Shown here: piece after piece, positions 1-9,004 of the stretch
Numbering within the stretch: the stretch's first letter is position 1
How the letters are laid out: each line of letters starts with the position of its first letter
Assembly: GCA_015233015.1 (NCBI GenBank)
Contig: JADFYO010000008.1
Span: 27,175 to 91,174, forward strand
Reading direction: 5' to 3'
DNA length: 64,000 bases
DNA from: Nitrospirota bacterium
GTDB lineage: Bacteria > Nitrospirota > Thermodesulfovibrionia > Thermodesulfovibrionales > Magnetobacteriaceae
Notes under the pieces: generated by a model
The model's database searches: none
What the model saw: only the letters and a program-made list of their open reading frames with translations
Told to the model about the DNA's origin: nothing
Position numbers and translations under genes: made by a program

Positions 1-265
1 CTTCTGTGCCGCAGATATCCGACTAAAGATAACACGACGGACAATATATTGTCAAATGCAGGACGTTTTTTGTCTTACCAAAGTAGAAATGTCCTTTGGA
101 TTAACACCTAAAGAAAAAAAAGTTGACGCCGTTAAGCGATTTTTACTACACTTATAACTACCAAGCGGCAATGTCTTAAAGAGCGGGAACGTGAAGGACT
201 ACCGGTTGTTTTATCCCGATAAGATTTCACAGCCGAAAGCCGCATCTAAAAAGGAGATGGACGCG

Positions 266-763
266 ATGACAGAACAACACGCAGTTATAGAGACGGGCTT
301 TGGCAGGATTAATCTGAAATTCTATCCTGATACTGCACCACTCCATGTGAATAATTTTATAGAGCTTGCAAAAAAAGGGTATTATAATGGCACTACATTC
401 CACAGGGTGATCCCGGGATTTATGATTCAGGGCGGCGACCCCAACACAAAAGACCACGACAAATCAAACCACGGCACGGGAGGTCCGGGCTACACTGTGA
501 AGGCGGAGTTCAACGATAAGCCGCACAAGCGCGGAATTCTCTCGATGGCAAGGGCGCAGCACCCTGATTCGGCCGGCTCACAGTTTTTTATCTGCGTCTC
601 AGACTCTCCATTTCTCGACGGACAATACACAGTATTTGGAGAAGTCATCGAAGGCATGGATGTCGTCGATAAAATCGTCTCTGTGCCCAGGGATGTGCGC
701 GACAACCCTAAGGAAAGGATTGAAATGACTGTCGGAATAGTTGAAGTGGAACATGATGTATGA
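266..763 (+). CDS. Cyclophilin-type peptidyl-prolyl cis-trans isomerase
   Basis: Catalyses cis-trans isomerisation of prolyl bonds during protein folding. The cyclophilin core is plain: FHRVIPGFMIQGGDP carries the catalytic Arg, followed by FNDKPHKRGILSMAR, SAGSQFFI and FLDGQYTVFGEV. The ORF track starts at a GTG at 191, but an AAGGAG at 251-256 lies nine bases before an ATG at 266, giving a 165-residue protein of normal cytoplasmic cyclophilin length; I chose that start. No signal peptide is seen. It leads a same-strand chaperone/protease group with hsp20 and lon, consistent with protein quality control. The first 265 bases of the window show no other gene. Confidence 0.9.
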   Translation: MTEQHAVIETGFGRINLKFYPDTAPLHVNNFIELAKKGYYNGTTFHRVIPGFMIQGGDPNTKDHDKSNHGTGGPGYTVKAEFNDKPHKRGILSMARAQHPDSAGSQFFICVSDSPFLDGQYTVFGEVIEGMDVVDKIVSVPRDVRDNPKERIEMTVGIVEVEHDV

Positions 764-775
764 TAGGATAATGGC

Positions 776-1147
776 TTGAAAAATAAAAAAGATGATAGGA
801 TAATTTGTGCGGCGGAGACTACCATACCGCTTCCGCCTATGGATATTTATGAAACCTCCGATATGCTGGTCTTCGACATTGACCTGCCCGGAGTGGCAAT
901 TCAGGATATGTCGCTGACAGTATATGACGACATAGTCGTAATCGAGGGTATCAGAAGCAAATTATCTATAGATAACTGCCGTTTTCTTTGCATGGAAAGG
1001 ACTCACGAGACCTTCAGGCGGATGATAAAACTGCCTGTAAAGGTCAATACTGCGTCTGCATCGGCTGTTTATAAGGACGGCGTTATCACGCTGAGTTTCC
1101 CAAAGATAAAGGACAGAGTATTCCAAATCAGAATTGAAAAGGAGTGA
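776..1147 (+). CDS. Small heat-shock protein (Hsp20/alpha-crystallin)
   Basis: ATP-independent holdase that binds unfolding proteins. The alpha-crystallin domain covers about residues 20-120: a start at [19 protein letters not shown], the DDIVVIEG strand and [12 protein letters not shown] near the C-terminus. The final I-x-I/V-type tail (FQIRIEKE) is short. The start is a TTG at 776 with only a weak Shine-Dalgarno sequence; an in-frame ATG at 839 would remove 21 residues and is the alternative. It sits 12 bases after the cyclophilin and two bases before lon, so it is probably co-transcribed with Lon; the two would hold and then degrade or release damaged proteins. Confidence 0.82.
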   Translation: MKNKKDDRIICAAETTIPLPPMDIYETSDMLVFDIDLPGVAIQDMSLTVYDDIVVIEGIRSKLSIDNCRFLCMERTHETFRRMIKLPVKVNTASASAVYKDGVITLSFPKIKDRVFQIRIEKE

Positions 1148-1149
1148 GC

Positions 1150-3555
1150 ATGGGTGAAGCCGATAAAAAAGACGAAAAAGAAATAGAGATACCAGACACA
1201 CTGCCGATACTGCCAGTTCGTGACATTGTGGTGTTTCCATATATGATACTCCCGCTGTTTGTGGGCAGGGAGAAATCCATAAGTGCCATAGATTATTCTT
1301 TAAATACGAACAGGATGATAATGCTGCTGACTCAGAAGGATTTAAACGTAGAAAATCCAGATTCAGACGACCTCTTCAGCGTAGGCACGGTTGGGCTGAT
1401 TATGAGAATGCTCAAACTGCCGGACGGCAGGGTGAAAATCCTCGTTCAGGGGCTTGCCAAGGCCAGAGCTCTCAACATAGTGGAAAAGGATGGTATCTAT
1501 GTGGCCTCTATCGAAAAAATCGAAGAGCGCAAGCCCGAGGTTATCACCCTTGAAATAGAGGCCCTGATACGAAACGTCAAAGAGCAAATCGACAAGACGC
1601 TCTCTCTGGGAAAGACCATCCTTCCGGATATTATGATAGTTATAGAAAACCTCGACGACCCGGGGCGCCTTGGCGACCTTGTCGCCTCTAACATAGGGCT
1701 TAAGACCGACCAGGCCCAGCGCATTCTGGAAATTGACGACCCCGTGGAGAGGCTCAGGAAGGTCAGCGAGATACTTAACCGCGAAATAGAGCTGCTTATT
1801 GTGCAGCAGAAGATTCAGACCGAGGCCAGAGGGGAAATCGACAAGACACAGCGCGAGTATTTCCTCAGAGAGCAGCTCAAGGCGATACAAAAAGAACTCG
1901 GCGATATAGACGAAAAGATGGAGGAAATCAGGGAATTCAGGAAGAAAATCGTAGAAGCCAAGATGCCTGAGAAGGTATTAGCAGAGGCCGAGAAGCAGCT
2001 TAAACGGCTTGAAAAGATGCACCCCGACAGTGCCGAGGCCGCTACCGTGCGCACATATCTGGATTGGCTCGTTGAGCTGCCATGGTCAAAGGCAACAAAG
2101 GATAACTTAAATATAAAGGTTGCAAAGAAGGTACTCAACGAGGACCACTACGACCTTGAAAAAATAAAAGAGAGGATATTGGAGTACCTGAGCGTAAGAA
2201 AATTAAATCCTAAGATGAAAGGCCCTATACTGTGTTTTATCGGCCCGCCGGGCGTAGGAAAGACGTCTTTGGGGAAGTCCATAGCCCGCTCGCTAGGGCG
2301 TGAGTTCGTGCGAATCTCCCTTGGAGGAGTAAGAGACGAGGCTGAGATAAGGGGACACAGGCGGACATACGTCGGGGCGCTTCCAGGCCGTATAATCCAG
2401 GGCATTAAGCAGGCCGGCATGAATAACCCTGTGTTTATGCTCGATGAAGTGGATAAAATCGGTACGGATTTCAGGGGCGACCCCTCCTCGGCACTCCTCG
2501 AGGTGCTGGACCCTGAACAAAATAACTCATTCGTTGACCACTACCTGGGGGTCCCGTTTGACCTTACCCATGTCATGTTCATAACGACCGGCAATATTAC
2601 CGACACAATACCAAGTCCTCTGCGAGACAGAATGGAGCTGATACACCTTTCCGGTTACACGTCAGAGGAAAAGGTTGGCATAGCGGGAAACTATCTCATA
2701 CCCAAGCAGTTCGGCGAGCACGGTATCGGAAAACACATAATGAAAATCTCCGGCCCTGCCCTTCTTATGTTGATTGCCCAATACACAAGAGAGGCGGGGG
2801 TAAGGAATCTTGAGCGCTCCATTGCGACATTGTGCAGGAAGGTAGCAAAACAGATAGCCGAGGGGAAGAAAAAGAAGTTTGTCATATCGAATAAGAATCT
2901 GCATAAGTTCATGGGCCCGCCGCGTTTTCTGCCTGAAGAGGAGATGAAAAAAGACGAGGTAGGCGTAGCCACTGGGCTGGCGTGGACTGAGGCCGGTGGC
3001 GATATAATATATGTCGAAGCTATAACGATGAAAGGAAAGGGAGGTTTGACCATTACCGGGCAACTTGGCGACATTATGAAGGAATCGGCTCAGGCAGCCA
3101 TGTCTTACGTACGCTCGAGGGCAAAAGAGCTTGACATCAGCGACGACTTATTCTCCAAAAAGGATGTTCACATACATGTTCCCGCCGGGGCCATCCCCAA
3201 GGACGGCCCATCTGCCGGTATAACGCTTACTACAGCCATAGCCTCTGCCCTGACCGGAAAGCCTATCCACAAGAACATTGCCATGACAGGAGAGGTTACC
3301 CTGCGCGGCACCGTGCTTCCCATCGGCGGCCTGAAGGAAAAATCCCTCGCCGCTAAGCGCATGGGGATAAAGAAGATAATTGTCCCTAAGCGAAACGAAA
3401 AAGACCTCGAGGATATCCCTAAATATATCAAAAAAGACATGGAGTTCATTTTCGTAGAAACCATGGATCAGGTGCTGGCCATTGCGCTGATAAACGACAA
3501 CGCCAAAGGAACAAAGGTTAAAGCAGAGAAAGACAAATCCTCAAATGGCGCGTAA
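1150..3555 (+). CDS. lon: ATP-dependent protease La
   Basis: Cytoplasmic AAA+ serine protease that degrades misfolded and regulatory proteins. It is full length at 801 residues. The N-terminal LON substrate domain starts at [18 protein letters not shown]; Walker A GPPGVGKT is at about 365-372, with [13 protein letters not shown] and the Walker B region [10 protein letters not shown] after it. The C-terminal protease domain has the catalytic dyad Ser688 ([10 protein letters not shown]) and Lys731 ([11 protein letters not shown]), 43 residues apart as in E. coli Lon. The track starts at GTG 1144, but that codon overlaps the AAGGAG; ATG 1150 has correct spacing. Ends three bases before thiL. No HAIR/CIRCE-type operator is visible upstream, so control probably comes from the promoter of the preceding genes. 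Confidence 0.97.
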   Translation: MGEADKKDEKEIEIPDTLPILPVRDIVVFPYMILPLFVGREKSISAIDYSLNTNRMIMLLTQKDLNVENPDSDDLFSVGTVGLIMRMLKLPDGRVKILVQGLAKARALNIVEKDGIYVASIEKIEERKPEVITLEIEALIRNVKEQIDKTLSLGKTILPDIMIVIENLDDPGRLGDLVASNIGLKTDQAQRILEIDDPVERLRKVSEILNREIELLIVQQKIQTEARGEIDKTQREYFLREQLKAIQKELGDIDEKMEEIREFRKKIVEAKMPEKVLAEAEKQLKRLEKMHPDSAEAATVRTYLDWLVELPWSKATKDNLNIKVAKKVLNEDHYDLEKIKERILEYLSVRKLNPKMKGPILCFIGPPGVGKTSLGKSIARSLGREFVRISLGGVRDEAEIRGHRRTYVGALPGRIIQGIKQAGMNNPVFMLDEVDKIGTDFRGDPSSALLEVLDPEQNNSFVDHYLGVPFDLTHVMFITTGNITDTIPSPLRDRMELIHLSGYTSEEKVGIAGNYLIPKQFGEHGIGKHIMKISGPALLMLIAQYTREAGVRNLERSIATLCRKVAKQIAEGKKKKFVISNKNLHKFMGPPRFLPEEEMKKDEVGVATGLAWTEAGGDIIYVEAITMKGKGGLTITGQLGDIMKESAQAAMSYVRSRAKELDISDDLFSKKDVHIHVPAGAIPKDGPSAGITLTTAIASALTGKPIHKNIAMTGEVTLRGTVLPIGGLKEKSLAAKRMGIKKIIVPKRNEKDLEDIPKYIKKDMEFIFVETMDQVLAIALINDNAKGTKVKAEKDKSSNGA

Positions 3556-3558
3556 GGC

Positions 3559-4560
3559 ATGATACTCTCAGGAAGCGCCGGGCATGTCGGAGAACTCGCG
3601 CTTGTCAGGTACATACGGGATGAGTTCTCTAAGGGTTTATTAAGAAATAACCTTTCGATAGGCATAGGGGATGATGCGGCCGTAGTGAGGGTTGGCGGCA
3701 GGAACCTGCTTATCAGTGCCGATACGATGTGCGAAGGGGTTCACTTCGACATGTCCTTTATAACGGCATATCAGGTAGGTTACAAGCTGGTATCTGTTAA
3801 CGTAAGCGATATATACGCGATGGGTGGAACGCCGGAATGGTTCTTACTGACCACATCGTTTCCCGCCGGCACTTCAGAAACATTTGCACAAGAGTTTTTA
3901 TCCGGCATTAATGACGCGCTAAACCACTATGGCGCAGCTCTTATCGGAGGCGACGTTACGTCCTCAAATTCAGGGATTGTGGTGACTGGCATAGTTCTCG
4001 GTTTTGCCGATACACCCATATCGAGAAAGGGTGCGCGCCCCGGTGATAAGATATATGTTACTGGGGCGCTGGGGGACTCTGCCTGCGGCCTTGAGCTGCT
4101 TAAAAAAATCATGGCCCCCGTTGCAGTTGAAAAGGACGATGGGCCAAATATGCCCCTGCCGTGGGAGATAATGAGGCCGCTCCTTCAGAGACACCTTATG
4201 CCCAAGGTTATCAGGCCGGTCTTCGGAGGTTGTGCTGTCAGCTCTATGATGGACATAAGCGACGGCCTTGCGCTCGATCTCAGGCGGCTTTGTGAGGAGA
4301 GCGGCGTCGGCGCTATGATTTATGAAAATAAGATCCCTATGTCTGGTCAAATGCTCCTCTCGGCGAAATTCTTAAACAAGGACCCGCTCAGGTTCAGTCT
4401 TTGCGGCGGTGAGGACTATGAGTACCTGTTTACCTCTTCAGCAGATATAGATACGGCGCACTATATCGGAGATGTAACAGACAGGGGGCTTTTCTTAATC
4501 GGCAAAGACGGCAAATCAATAGAGTTGATGGACTGCGGCTATGAGCATTTCAAAACTTAA
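3559..4560 (+). CDS. thiL: Thiamine-monophosphate kinase
   Basis: Phosphorylates thiamine monophosphate to thiamine diphosphate, the last step of cofactor synthesis. Length (333 residues) and motifs fit the ThiL branch of the PurM/AIR-synthetase superfamily: IGIGDDAAVV near residue 35, DTMCEGVHFD, NVSDIYAMGG, GGDVTSS, and late MMDISDGLALDLRRLCEESGVGA plus GGEDYEYLFT. It begins three bases after the lon stop and its end overlaps the next gene by 20 bases, suggesting translational coupling. No other thiamine gene is in the window. Confidence 0.93.
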   Translation: MILSGSAGHVGELALVRYIRDEFSKGLLRNNLSIGIGDDAAVVRVGGRNLLISADTMCEGVHFDMSFITAYQVGYKLVSVNVSDIYAMGGTPEWFLLTTSFPAGTSETFAQEFLSGINDALNHYGAALIGGDVTSSNSGIVVTGIVLGFADTPISRKGARPGDKIYVTGALGDSACGLELLKKIMAPVAVEKDDGPNMPLPWEIMRPLLQRHLMPKVIRPVFGGCAVSSMMDISDGLALDLRRLCEESGVGAMIYENKIPMSGQMLLSAKFLNKDPLRFSLCGGEDYEYLFTSSADIDTAHYIGDVTDRGLFLIGKDGKSIELMDCGYEHFKT

Positions 4561-5002
4561 GGAGATGTTTAAATCCCTGATGGGCAGCAACGCCTCGCCA
4601 AAGAATATGGCTGCGTCTTTTGGCGTTGGGACATTAATAGGTATGTCGCCATTATTTGGGATTCACACATTTCTGGGTTTGTTCGCGGCCTTAGTGTTTA
4701 AACTCAACAAGCCTGCCACGATTACGGGCGTTTATGTTACCAATCCGTTTACCATTGTACCAATTTATACGTTTAGTACATGGGTTGGGATAAAGCTCAT
4801 GAGGATGGATTTGGGTATATTGAAACTTGATTTTAAGCATATTACGTTTTCAAATGTGATACACGAATTAGGCGCTTTCCTTCTGCCATTTTTCGTAGGT
4901 TCGACGGTTTGTGCAATAATCGGCGGTCTTTTGAGTTATTATATAATGCTCCAGGTCTTCCTGTACAGAGATAAAAAGAGACCCCGCGAAACCACGGTAT
5001 GA
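4541..5002 (+). CDS. DUF2062 membrane protein
   Basis: Small integral membrane protein of the DUF2062 family; function unknown. The N-terminal FGVGTLIGMSPLFGIHTFLG and the NKPATITGVYVTNPFT segment are typical of the family, with predicted membrane segments around residues 25-50, 62-85 and 108-135. It starts inside the 3' end of thiL and overlaps rimO by four bases (ATGA), so it is embedded in a translationally coupled operon. In other genomes DUF2062 genes are often near glycosyltransferase or envelope genes; nothing here defines a substrate. Confidence 0.85.
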   Translation: MSISKLKEMFKSLMGSNASPKNMAASFGVGTLIGMSPLFGIHTFLGLFAALVFKLNKPATITGVYVTNPFTIVPIYTFSTWVGIKLMRMDLGILKLDFKHITFSNVIHELGAFLLPFFVGSTVCAIIGGLLSYYIMLQVFLYRDKKRPRETTV

Positions 5003-6339
5003 GGCCATCCTTATCACCAACATTGTCAATAATTACGCTTGGCTGTCCAAAGAACCAGGCCGACTCGCAACGCCTCGAGCGGCTCTTTGCCTCAGAGGGG
5101 TTTTCATGTACTGAGGCGCCGGAAGACGCCGGAATTATACTCATAAACACATGCGGATTTATCGAAGCAGCCAGAGCCGAGTCGATAAACGAAATCCTTG
5201 AACTTGCGGCTTGTAAGACCAGCGGGAAAACGCTTCTCGTCTTTGGATGTCTGGCAGAGAGATATAAGGAAGAGCTGGTAAAAGAAATACCGGAGATCGA
5301 TGCCATCTTCGGCGTGGGACAAGAGCCGGCCATAGTTGAGTATTGCAGAAAAAACGCGAAGGCTGTCAGGACACCTAAGAGTGTCTGGACACCTAAGAGT
5401 GTCTGGACACCTGCAGCGCATACAGAGATACTCAGTCCGCGGCCTCTTCCCTACGCCTATCTGAAGATAGCCGATGGCTGCAACCGTGGCTGCCGCTTTT
5501 GCGCTATACCGTTAATCCGCGGGCGTTTTAAGAGCGCTGCCATTACCGGCATACTGGAAGAGGCCGTAATGCACCTTCAGGAAGGCAAGCGGGAGCTGAT
5601 ACTTGTTGCCCAGGACCTGGCATCTTTTGGCGTGGACACAGGGGAGAGCCTCGTTACGCTTCTTGACGCCCTCGCCTCTTTAGATGGGGATTTCTGGATA
5701 CGCCTTATGTACTTATATCCCACCGCGGTCAGCGACGCACTTATTGATTGTATTAAGAGGCACGATAAGGTAATTTTAAGATATCTCGATATTCCCATTC
5801 AGCACTCCGAGGACGGCATCCTAAGGGCGATGGGGCGGGCGGGGTCTCGCGGCGGTTATATCGACTTATTTGAAAGGATAAGGTCTCAACTGCCCGATGT
5901 GTGTCTCAGGACTACGCTGATGGCGGGATTCCCCGGTGAGAGCGCCAGGGATTTCAAGGCACTCCTGTCATTTGTCGAAGAGGTGAAATTTGACAGGTTG
6001 GGCGTCTTTGCCTATTCGGACGAACCTGGCACTGCTGCCTTTGGGATGACTAAGAAGGTCACTAAAAAGACCACGTTAAGGCGGGTAGAAGAGATAATGT
6101 TGCTGCAAGCGGAAATATCATACGAAAAAAACCGCGCGTTAGTCGGAAGACAATTCAGAGGTTTAATTGACGAGGTACAAGACGGCACTGCCCTTGCCAG
6201 ATTATACTGCCATGCCCCCGAAATTGACGGCTGTGTCGTTATCGAAAATATCCGAGGCGATTTTACCACGAATGATTTTATCGATATTCGGATAACAGAC
6301 GCAGAGGAGTATGACCTCAGAGGGGATATAATTTATTGA
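4999..6339 (+). CDS. rimO: Ribosomal protein S12 Asp methylthiotransferase
   Basis: Radical SAM enzyme that adds a methylthio group to a conserved aspartate of ribosomal protein S12, using two [4Fe-4S] clusters. N-terminal UPF0004 cysteines are visible in GCPKNQADSQ, NTCGFIEAA and GCLAERY. The radical SAM CxxxCxxC is in DGCNRGCRFCAIP, followed by LIRGRFKS, the RimO signature separating it from MiaB. A C-terminal TRAM domain covers about 375-446. It shares ATGA with the DUF2062 stop. Oddity: between the UPF0004 and radical SAM domains the protein contains a repeated TPKSVW segment encoded by an 18-bp tandem duplication, an in-frame linker expansion. Confidence 0.95.
   Translation: MRPSLSPTLSIITLGCPKNQADSQRLERLFASEGFSCTEAPEDAGIILINTCGFIEAARAESINEILELAACKTSGKTLLVFGCLAERYKEELVKEIPEIDAIFGVGQEPAIVEYCRKNAKAVRTPKSVWTPKSVWTPAAHTEILSPRPLPYAYLKIADGCNRGCRFCAIPLIRGRFKSAAITGILEEAVMHLQEGKRELILVAQDLASFGVDTGESLVTLLDALASLDGDFWIRLMYLYPTAVSDALIDCIKRHDKVILRYLDIPIQHSEDGILRAMGRAGSRGGYIDLFERIRSQLPDVCLRTTLMAGFPGESARDFKALLSFVEEVKFDRLGVFAYSDEPGTAAFGMTKKVTKKTTLRRVEEIMLLQAEISYEKNRALVGRQFRGLIDEVQDGTALARLYCHAPEIDGCVVIENIRGDFTTNDFIDIRITDAEEYDLRGDIIY
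5369..5412 (+). repeat. 18-bp tandem repeat inside rimO
   Basis: Two exact copies of GGACACCTAAGAGTGTCT followed by the first 8 bases of a third copy. Each unit contains a GACAC...GTGTC inverted repeat. The unit length is a multiple of three, so the rimO frame is kept and six residues are added per copy in the linker between domains. Confidence 0.95.
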
Positions 6340-6376
6340 AACACTGCCGCACAATTAATGTTAAAATTACGTAGTT

Positions 6377-7270
6377 ATGGCAGACGAGACCGATGTTATA
6401 TATCACCGCCAGGAACCACGTGAAGCGCCCTTAAAGGGGCTGACGCGCCTTCATGTAATCTTATTTGTTGCGACTTTCTTTACCACGCTGCTTGCCGGGA
6501 TGTTACAAAAGGGCATCAATCCCGTAGACGAGCCGTGGAGGTTTTACGAGGGGCTGCCATTTGCGCTGACGCTGCTTACGATTTTACTTACACATGAGTT
6601 AGGGCATTATTATTGGTCAATAAGACATCACACTGCGGCCACGCTGCCATATTTTATACCTGCCCCCTTGTCGCCAATCGGCACGTTTGGGGCGTTTATC
6701 AAGATGAAATCCCCGATAACCACTCGTACCGCCCTTATAGACATAGGGGCTTCGGGGCCGATTGCCGGTTTTATAGTTTCGTTTATAGCTGCCGCAGGGG
6801 GGCTGTTTTATTCTGAGATTGGCTTAGTAAATAGTAAGGCGGGGGGGATGGTCTTAGGGGATTCGCTGTTGTTTTCATTACTTACGAGGCTCATAGTTGG
6901 TACGCCGCCCGTAGGACAGGACGTGATATTAAATCCGGTTGCCTTTGCCGGCTGGCTGGGTTTTTTTGTCACATCGATGAATCTTTTACCGATAGGGCAG
7001 CTTGACGGCGGGCATATAATGTTCTCGGTCATAGGGAGGAAGCACTTGTGGGTTTCCGGCGTACTGGTAGTGTGTCTGATTATAATGGGTGAAGTGTTCT
7101 GGAATGGATGGTGGTTTTGGGCATTATTGATGAGTGTGCTGGGCTTAAGACACCCTCCGGTCATTTTCGATGAGATCCCATTAGAGCCGTCAAGAAAAAA
7201 GGTGGCGTTAATCTCGCTTGCCATATTTATAGTAACATTTGTACCTGCGCCATTTACGGTTATGGAATGA
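6377..7270 (+). CDS. Site-2 protease family (M50) membrane metalloprotease
   Basis: Intramembrane zinc metalloprotease of the M50/site-2 family. The zinc motif HExxH is LTHELGHYYW (about residues 72-81) and the third-ligand motif is NLLPIGQLDGGH (about 208-219). About six to seven hydrophobic segments surround them; there is no PDZ domain, so it resembles the short FtsH-adjacent or plant EGY-like S2P type rather than RseP. A TAAAAT lies ten bases before the ATG without a clear Shine-Dalgarno. It ends just before the oppositely oriented tRNA-Val. Substrate (an anti-sigma factor or other membrane regulator) cannot be told from the sequence. Confidence 0.88.
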   Translation: MADETDVIYHRQEPREAPLKGLTRLHVILFVATFFTTLLAGMLQKGINPVDEPWRFYEGLPFALTLLTILLTHELGHYYWSIRHHTAATLPYFIPAPLSPIGTFGAFIKMKSPITTRTALIDIGASGPIAGFIVSFIAAAGGLFYSEIGLVNSKAGGMVLGDSLLFSLLTRLIVGTPPVGQDVILNPVAFAGWLGFFVTSMNLLPIGQLDGGHIMFSVIGRKHLWVSGVLVVCLIIMGEVFWNGWWFWALLMSVLGLRHPPVIFDEIPLEPSRKKVALISLAIFIVTFVPAPFTVME

Positions 7271-7325
7271 ATCGATGATAGCGAACATGGCAAAAGCAGA
7301 GGAAACTACAGCCGGACGGGGGAAA

Positions 7326-7401
7326 TGGTAGGCGGAACAGGGCTCGAACCTGTGACCCCAGCCTTGTAAGGGCTGTGCTCTCCCAACTGAGCTACCCGCC
7401 C
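7326..7401 (-). tRNA. tRNA-Val (anticodon TAC)
   Basis: A complete 76-nt cloverleaf reads on the minus strand: acceptor GGGCGGG pairing with TCCGCCT (terminal wobbles), D stem GCTC/GAGC, anticodon stem CAGCC/GGCTG around loop CTTACAA (anticodon TAC), T stem ACAGG/CCTGT with TTCGAGC loop, and an encoded 3' CCA. It lies between the site-2 protease gene and a toxin-antitoxin cassette; tRNA-flanking positions are common insertion sites. Confidence 0.97.
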
Positions 7402-7455
7402 ACGTCAAGTTTGTAATTATCCCATAGTCTGATGGCGTTTGTCAAGCGGCAAAAT

Positions 7456-7492
7456 TGCCCTTTTTAAGTCAATGGCAAGCCAAAGCAGAAAT
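7456..7492 (+). repeat. Left imperfect direct repeat flanking mntA-hepT
   Basis: A 37-base segment starting TGCCCTTTTTAAG and containing CAAGCCAAAGCAGAAA. It recurs, at roughly three quarters identity, at 8280-8316 on the far side of the toxin-antitoxin pair. Alignment was done by eye. Confidence 0.55.
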
Positions 7493-7557
7493 ATCCTAAA
7501 TGACTTAACAATTCATTTATGTTAAAATATCATGAATTCTGATATGAGGTGAAGAGT

Positions 7558-7848
7558 GTGACAAAGGAAATTGTGATTCAGGTGTTGAGAGCAGTAACGG
7601 AAGAATCCTTTATTAAATATAATGCACATATACGGGGTATTTTCGGCTCAATTGCAAGGGGCGATGCGCGTGAAAACAGCGATGTTGACGTTCTTGTTGA
7701 CTTTACGGAAAATGCAGATCTATTCGATTATGTAGGACTTGAACTGTTTCTTGAAGAAAAACTCAACAGGCGCGTAGATGTTGTGCCAAGGGATACTATC
7801 AGGAGTGAAATCAGAAATGCCGTCATCAAGGAAGCTATTTACATATGA
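7558..7848 (+). CDS. mntA: MntA-type nucleotidyltransferase antitoxin
   Basis: Minimal nucleotidyltransferase of the MNT family. The signature GSx10DxD is complete in GSIARGDARENSDVDVLVDF (G30, S31, D42, D44 from this start), with a third acidic residue in the later VDVV strand. In characterised HEPN-MNT pairs such a protein AMPylates and silences the HEPN RNase. The track starts at GTG 7549, which lies within the AGGTGA; GTG 7558 has proper spacing, giving 96 residues. It shares ATGA with the following HEPN gene, the standard coupled arrangement. The cassette sits beside tRNA-Val between imperfect direct repeats. Confidence 0.9.
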   Translation: MTKEIVIQVLRAVTEESFIKYNAHIRGIFGSIARGDARENSDVDVLVDFTENADLFDYVGLELFLEEKLNRRVDVVPRDTIRSEIRNAVIKEAIYI

Positions 7849-8192
7849 GGAATATTGTCCTTTATGTGACAGACATTTTTGAGTCAATAGAGTTTATTGA
7901 GCAGTTCATACTCGGAATGGGGCTTGAGGACTTCAAGAAAGACGTCAAGACCTCAGATGCTGTGATAAAAAGGTTTGAAAATATTGGCGAGGCGGCAAAA
8001 AATATTCCTGAAGAGATAAAATCCCTCTATCCTGAAATACCATGGAAGGAGATGATAAGAATGCGGGATAAGTTGGTACATTTCTATTTTGGGGTAAAGC
8101 ATGAACTGGTGTGGGCTGCGATAAAGAACAGGCTGCCTTCGATTAAGCCGTTACTCAATAAAATGCTTGACGAATTGACCAACGACCACTGA
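7845..8192 (+). CDS. hepT: HepT-type HEPN RNase toxin (DUF86)
   Basis: All-helical HEPN/DUF86 protein of 115 residues, the predicted RNase toxin of the pair. The catalytic and modification motif Rx4HxY is intact: R74-DKLV-H79-F-Y81, followed by the family's FGV. In the characterised Shewanella HepT/MntA system the tyrosine of this motif is the AMPylation target. The helix IKRFENIGEAAKNIP is typical of the family. It overlaps mntA by four bases. Identification of family is firm; activity here is inferred. Confidence 0.9.
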   Translation: MRNIVLYVTDIFESIEFIEQFILGMGLEDFKKDVKTSDAVIKRFENIGEAAKNIPEEIKSLYPEIPWKEMIRMRDKLVHFYFGVKHELVWAAIKNRLPSIKPLLNKMLDELTNDH

Positions 8193-8279
8193 AATATATC
8201 CTTAAAACCGGATGAGGGCTATGGTTATTAACTGATCAGGACATTTCTATCGAAGGCGGATAAAGGGCGGAGGTATAAC

Positions 8280-8316
8280 TGCCCCTTTTCAGCCAACATC
8301 AAGCCAAAACAGAAAA
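8280..8316 (+). repeat. Right imperfect direct repeat flanking mntA-hepT
   Basis: Starts TGCCCCTTTTCAG and contains CAAGCCAAAACAGAAA; the partner of 7456-7492 in the same orientation. The rest of 8193-8331 shows no gene. Confidence 0.5.
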
Positions 8317-8331
8317 ATGCTGAAGGGATAC

Positions 8332-8982
8332 TTATTTTACCTTAGCTCTTATTATCGTATAAATACCTCCAAGCCCCGCTAAAAGCGCAAATATGATCGA
8401 TCCTACATCTGTCATGAGCGGCGCGTTTGTGGTGGGGGCAGCTGTGGTGGTTGTTGTGGCTGTTATGATTGCTGTGAAATAAGCATCGCAGCATGCACCA
8501 ACAACAAAGCCAGGACCAGCAACTTGATCATATAATTGACCTCCGGCATAAACTGAACCATCCGAATACCAAATCTTAGAACCGGTCAAAGTAAAGGTAT
8601 ATTGTTGCCCACTTGTAAGACTAACAGGAGTAGATAATGTGAGTGTGTTGTCCTGATTTGCTGTCAAATTCACAGCTTGTGTATATAATTGATCGCCTCC
8701 GGCAACGCTTTGGCCGGAATATATCGTTAAGGTACTGGCACCTGTAGTTTGAGGATAAATGAGGATAGAAGTTAAATTACCCGTACATGTTGCTGTAAAC
8801 GATTGTCCGTCCTTTGTACCATTACTCGTCCATGCAGTATGAGCTGTCTGAGAAATTGTGCAATCTCCGAAGGCGCTGTCTGCTGGATATATATTGCATA
8901 TGACTGCTAAGAAAATGATTGTTGTGACAAATAACATCCTTTTTCCATTTTCCATATGAATTGATTTTGTTAATACTCGCAT
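8332..8982 (-). CDS. Secreted protein with C-terminal sorting-type tail
   Basis: No characterised homologue recognised. The N-terminus is a signal peptide (hydrophobic MLFVTTIIFLAVICNIYP, cleavage near ADSA). The middle is rich in Thr/Ser beta-type sequence, including QSFTATCTGNLTSI and LTSGQQYTFTLTG, resembling a carbohydrate-binding-like beta sandwich. A Thr/Ala linker (TTTTTAAPTTN) leads to a tripartite tail: short motif APLMTDVG, one membrane segment, then basic residues (RAKVK), like the IPTL/PEP-CTERM class of sorting signals. The start is uncertain: ATG 8982 and ATG 8955 both lack a Shine-Dalgarno, whereas a well-placed AGGGAG precedes an ATG at 9004 in another frame (see findings). 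Confidence 0.72.
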   Translation of the reverse strand: MRVLTKSIHMENGKRMLFVTTIIFLAVICNIYPADSAFGDCTISQTAHTAWTSNGTKDGQSFTATCTGNLTSILIYPQTTGASTLTIYSGQSVAGGDQLYTQAVNLTANQDNTLTLSTPVSLTSGQQYTFTLTGSKIWYSDGSVYAGGQLYDQVAGPGFVVGACCDAYFTAIITATTTTTAAPTTNAPLMTDVGSIIFALLAGLGGIYTIIRAKVK

Positions 8983-9004
8983 TTTTACGTCTTAAATTTC
9001 TCAT

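Noticed and set aside
7208-7408. Minus-strand ORF of 66 residues (MTWAGSSVGRAQPLQGWG...)
   Set aside because: It is the translation of the tRNA-Val gene region; GSSVGRA-type peptides are a well-known tRNA artefact.
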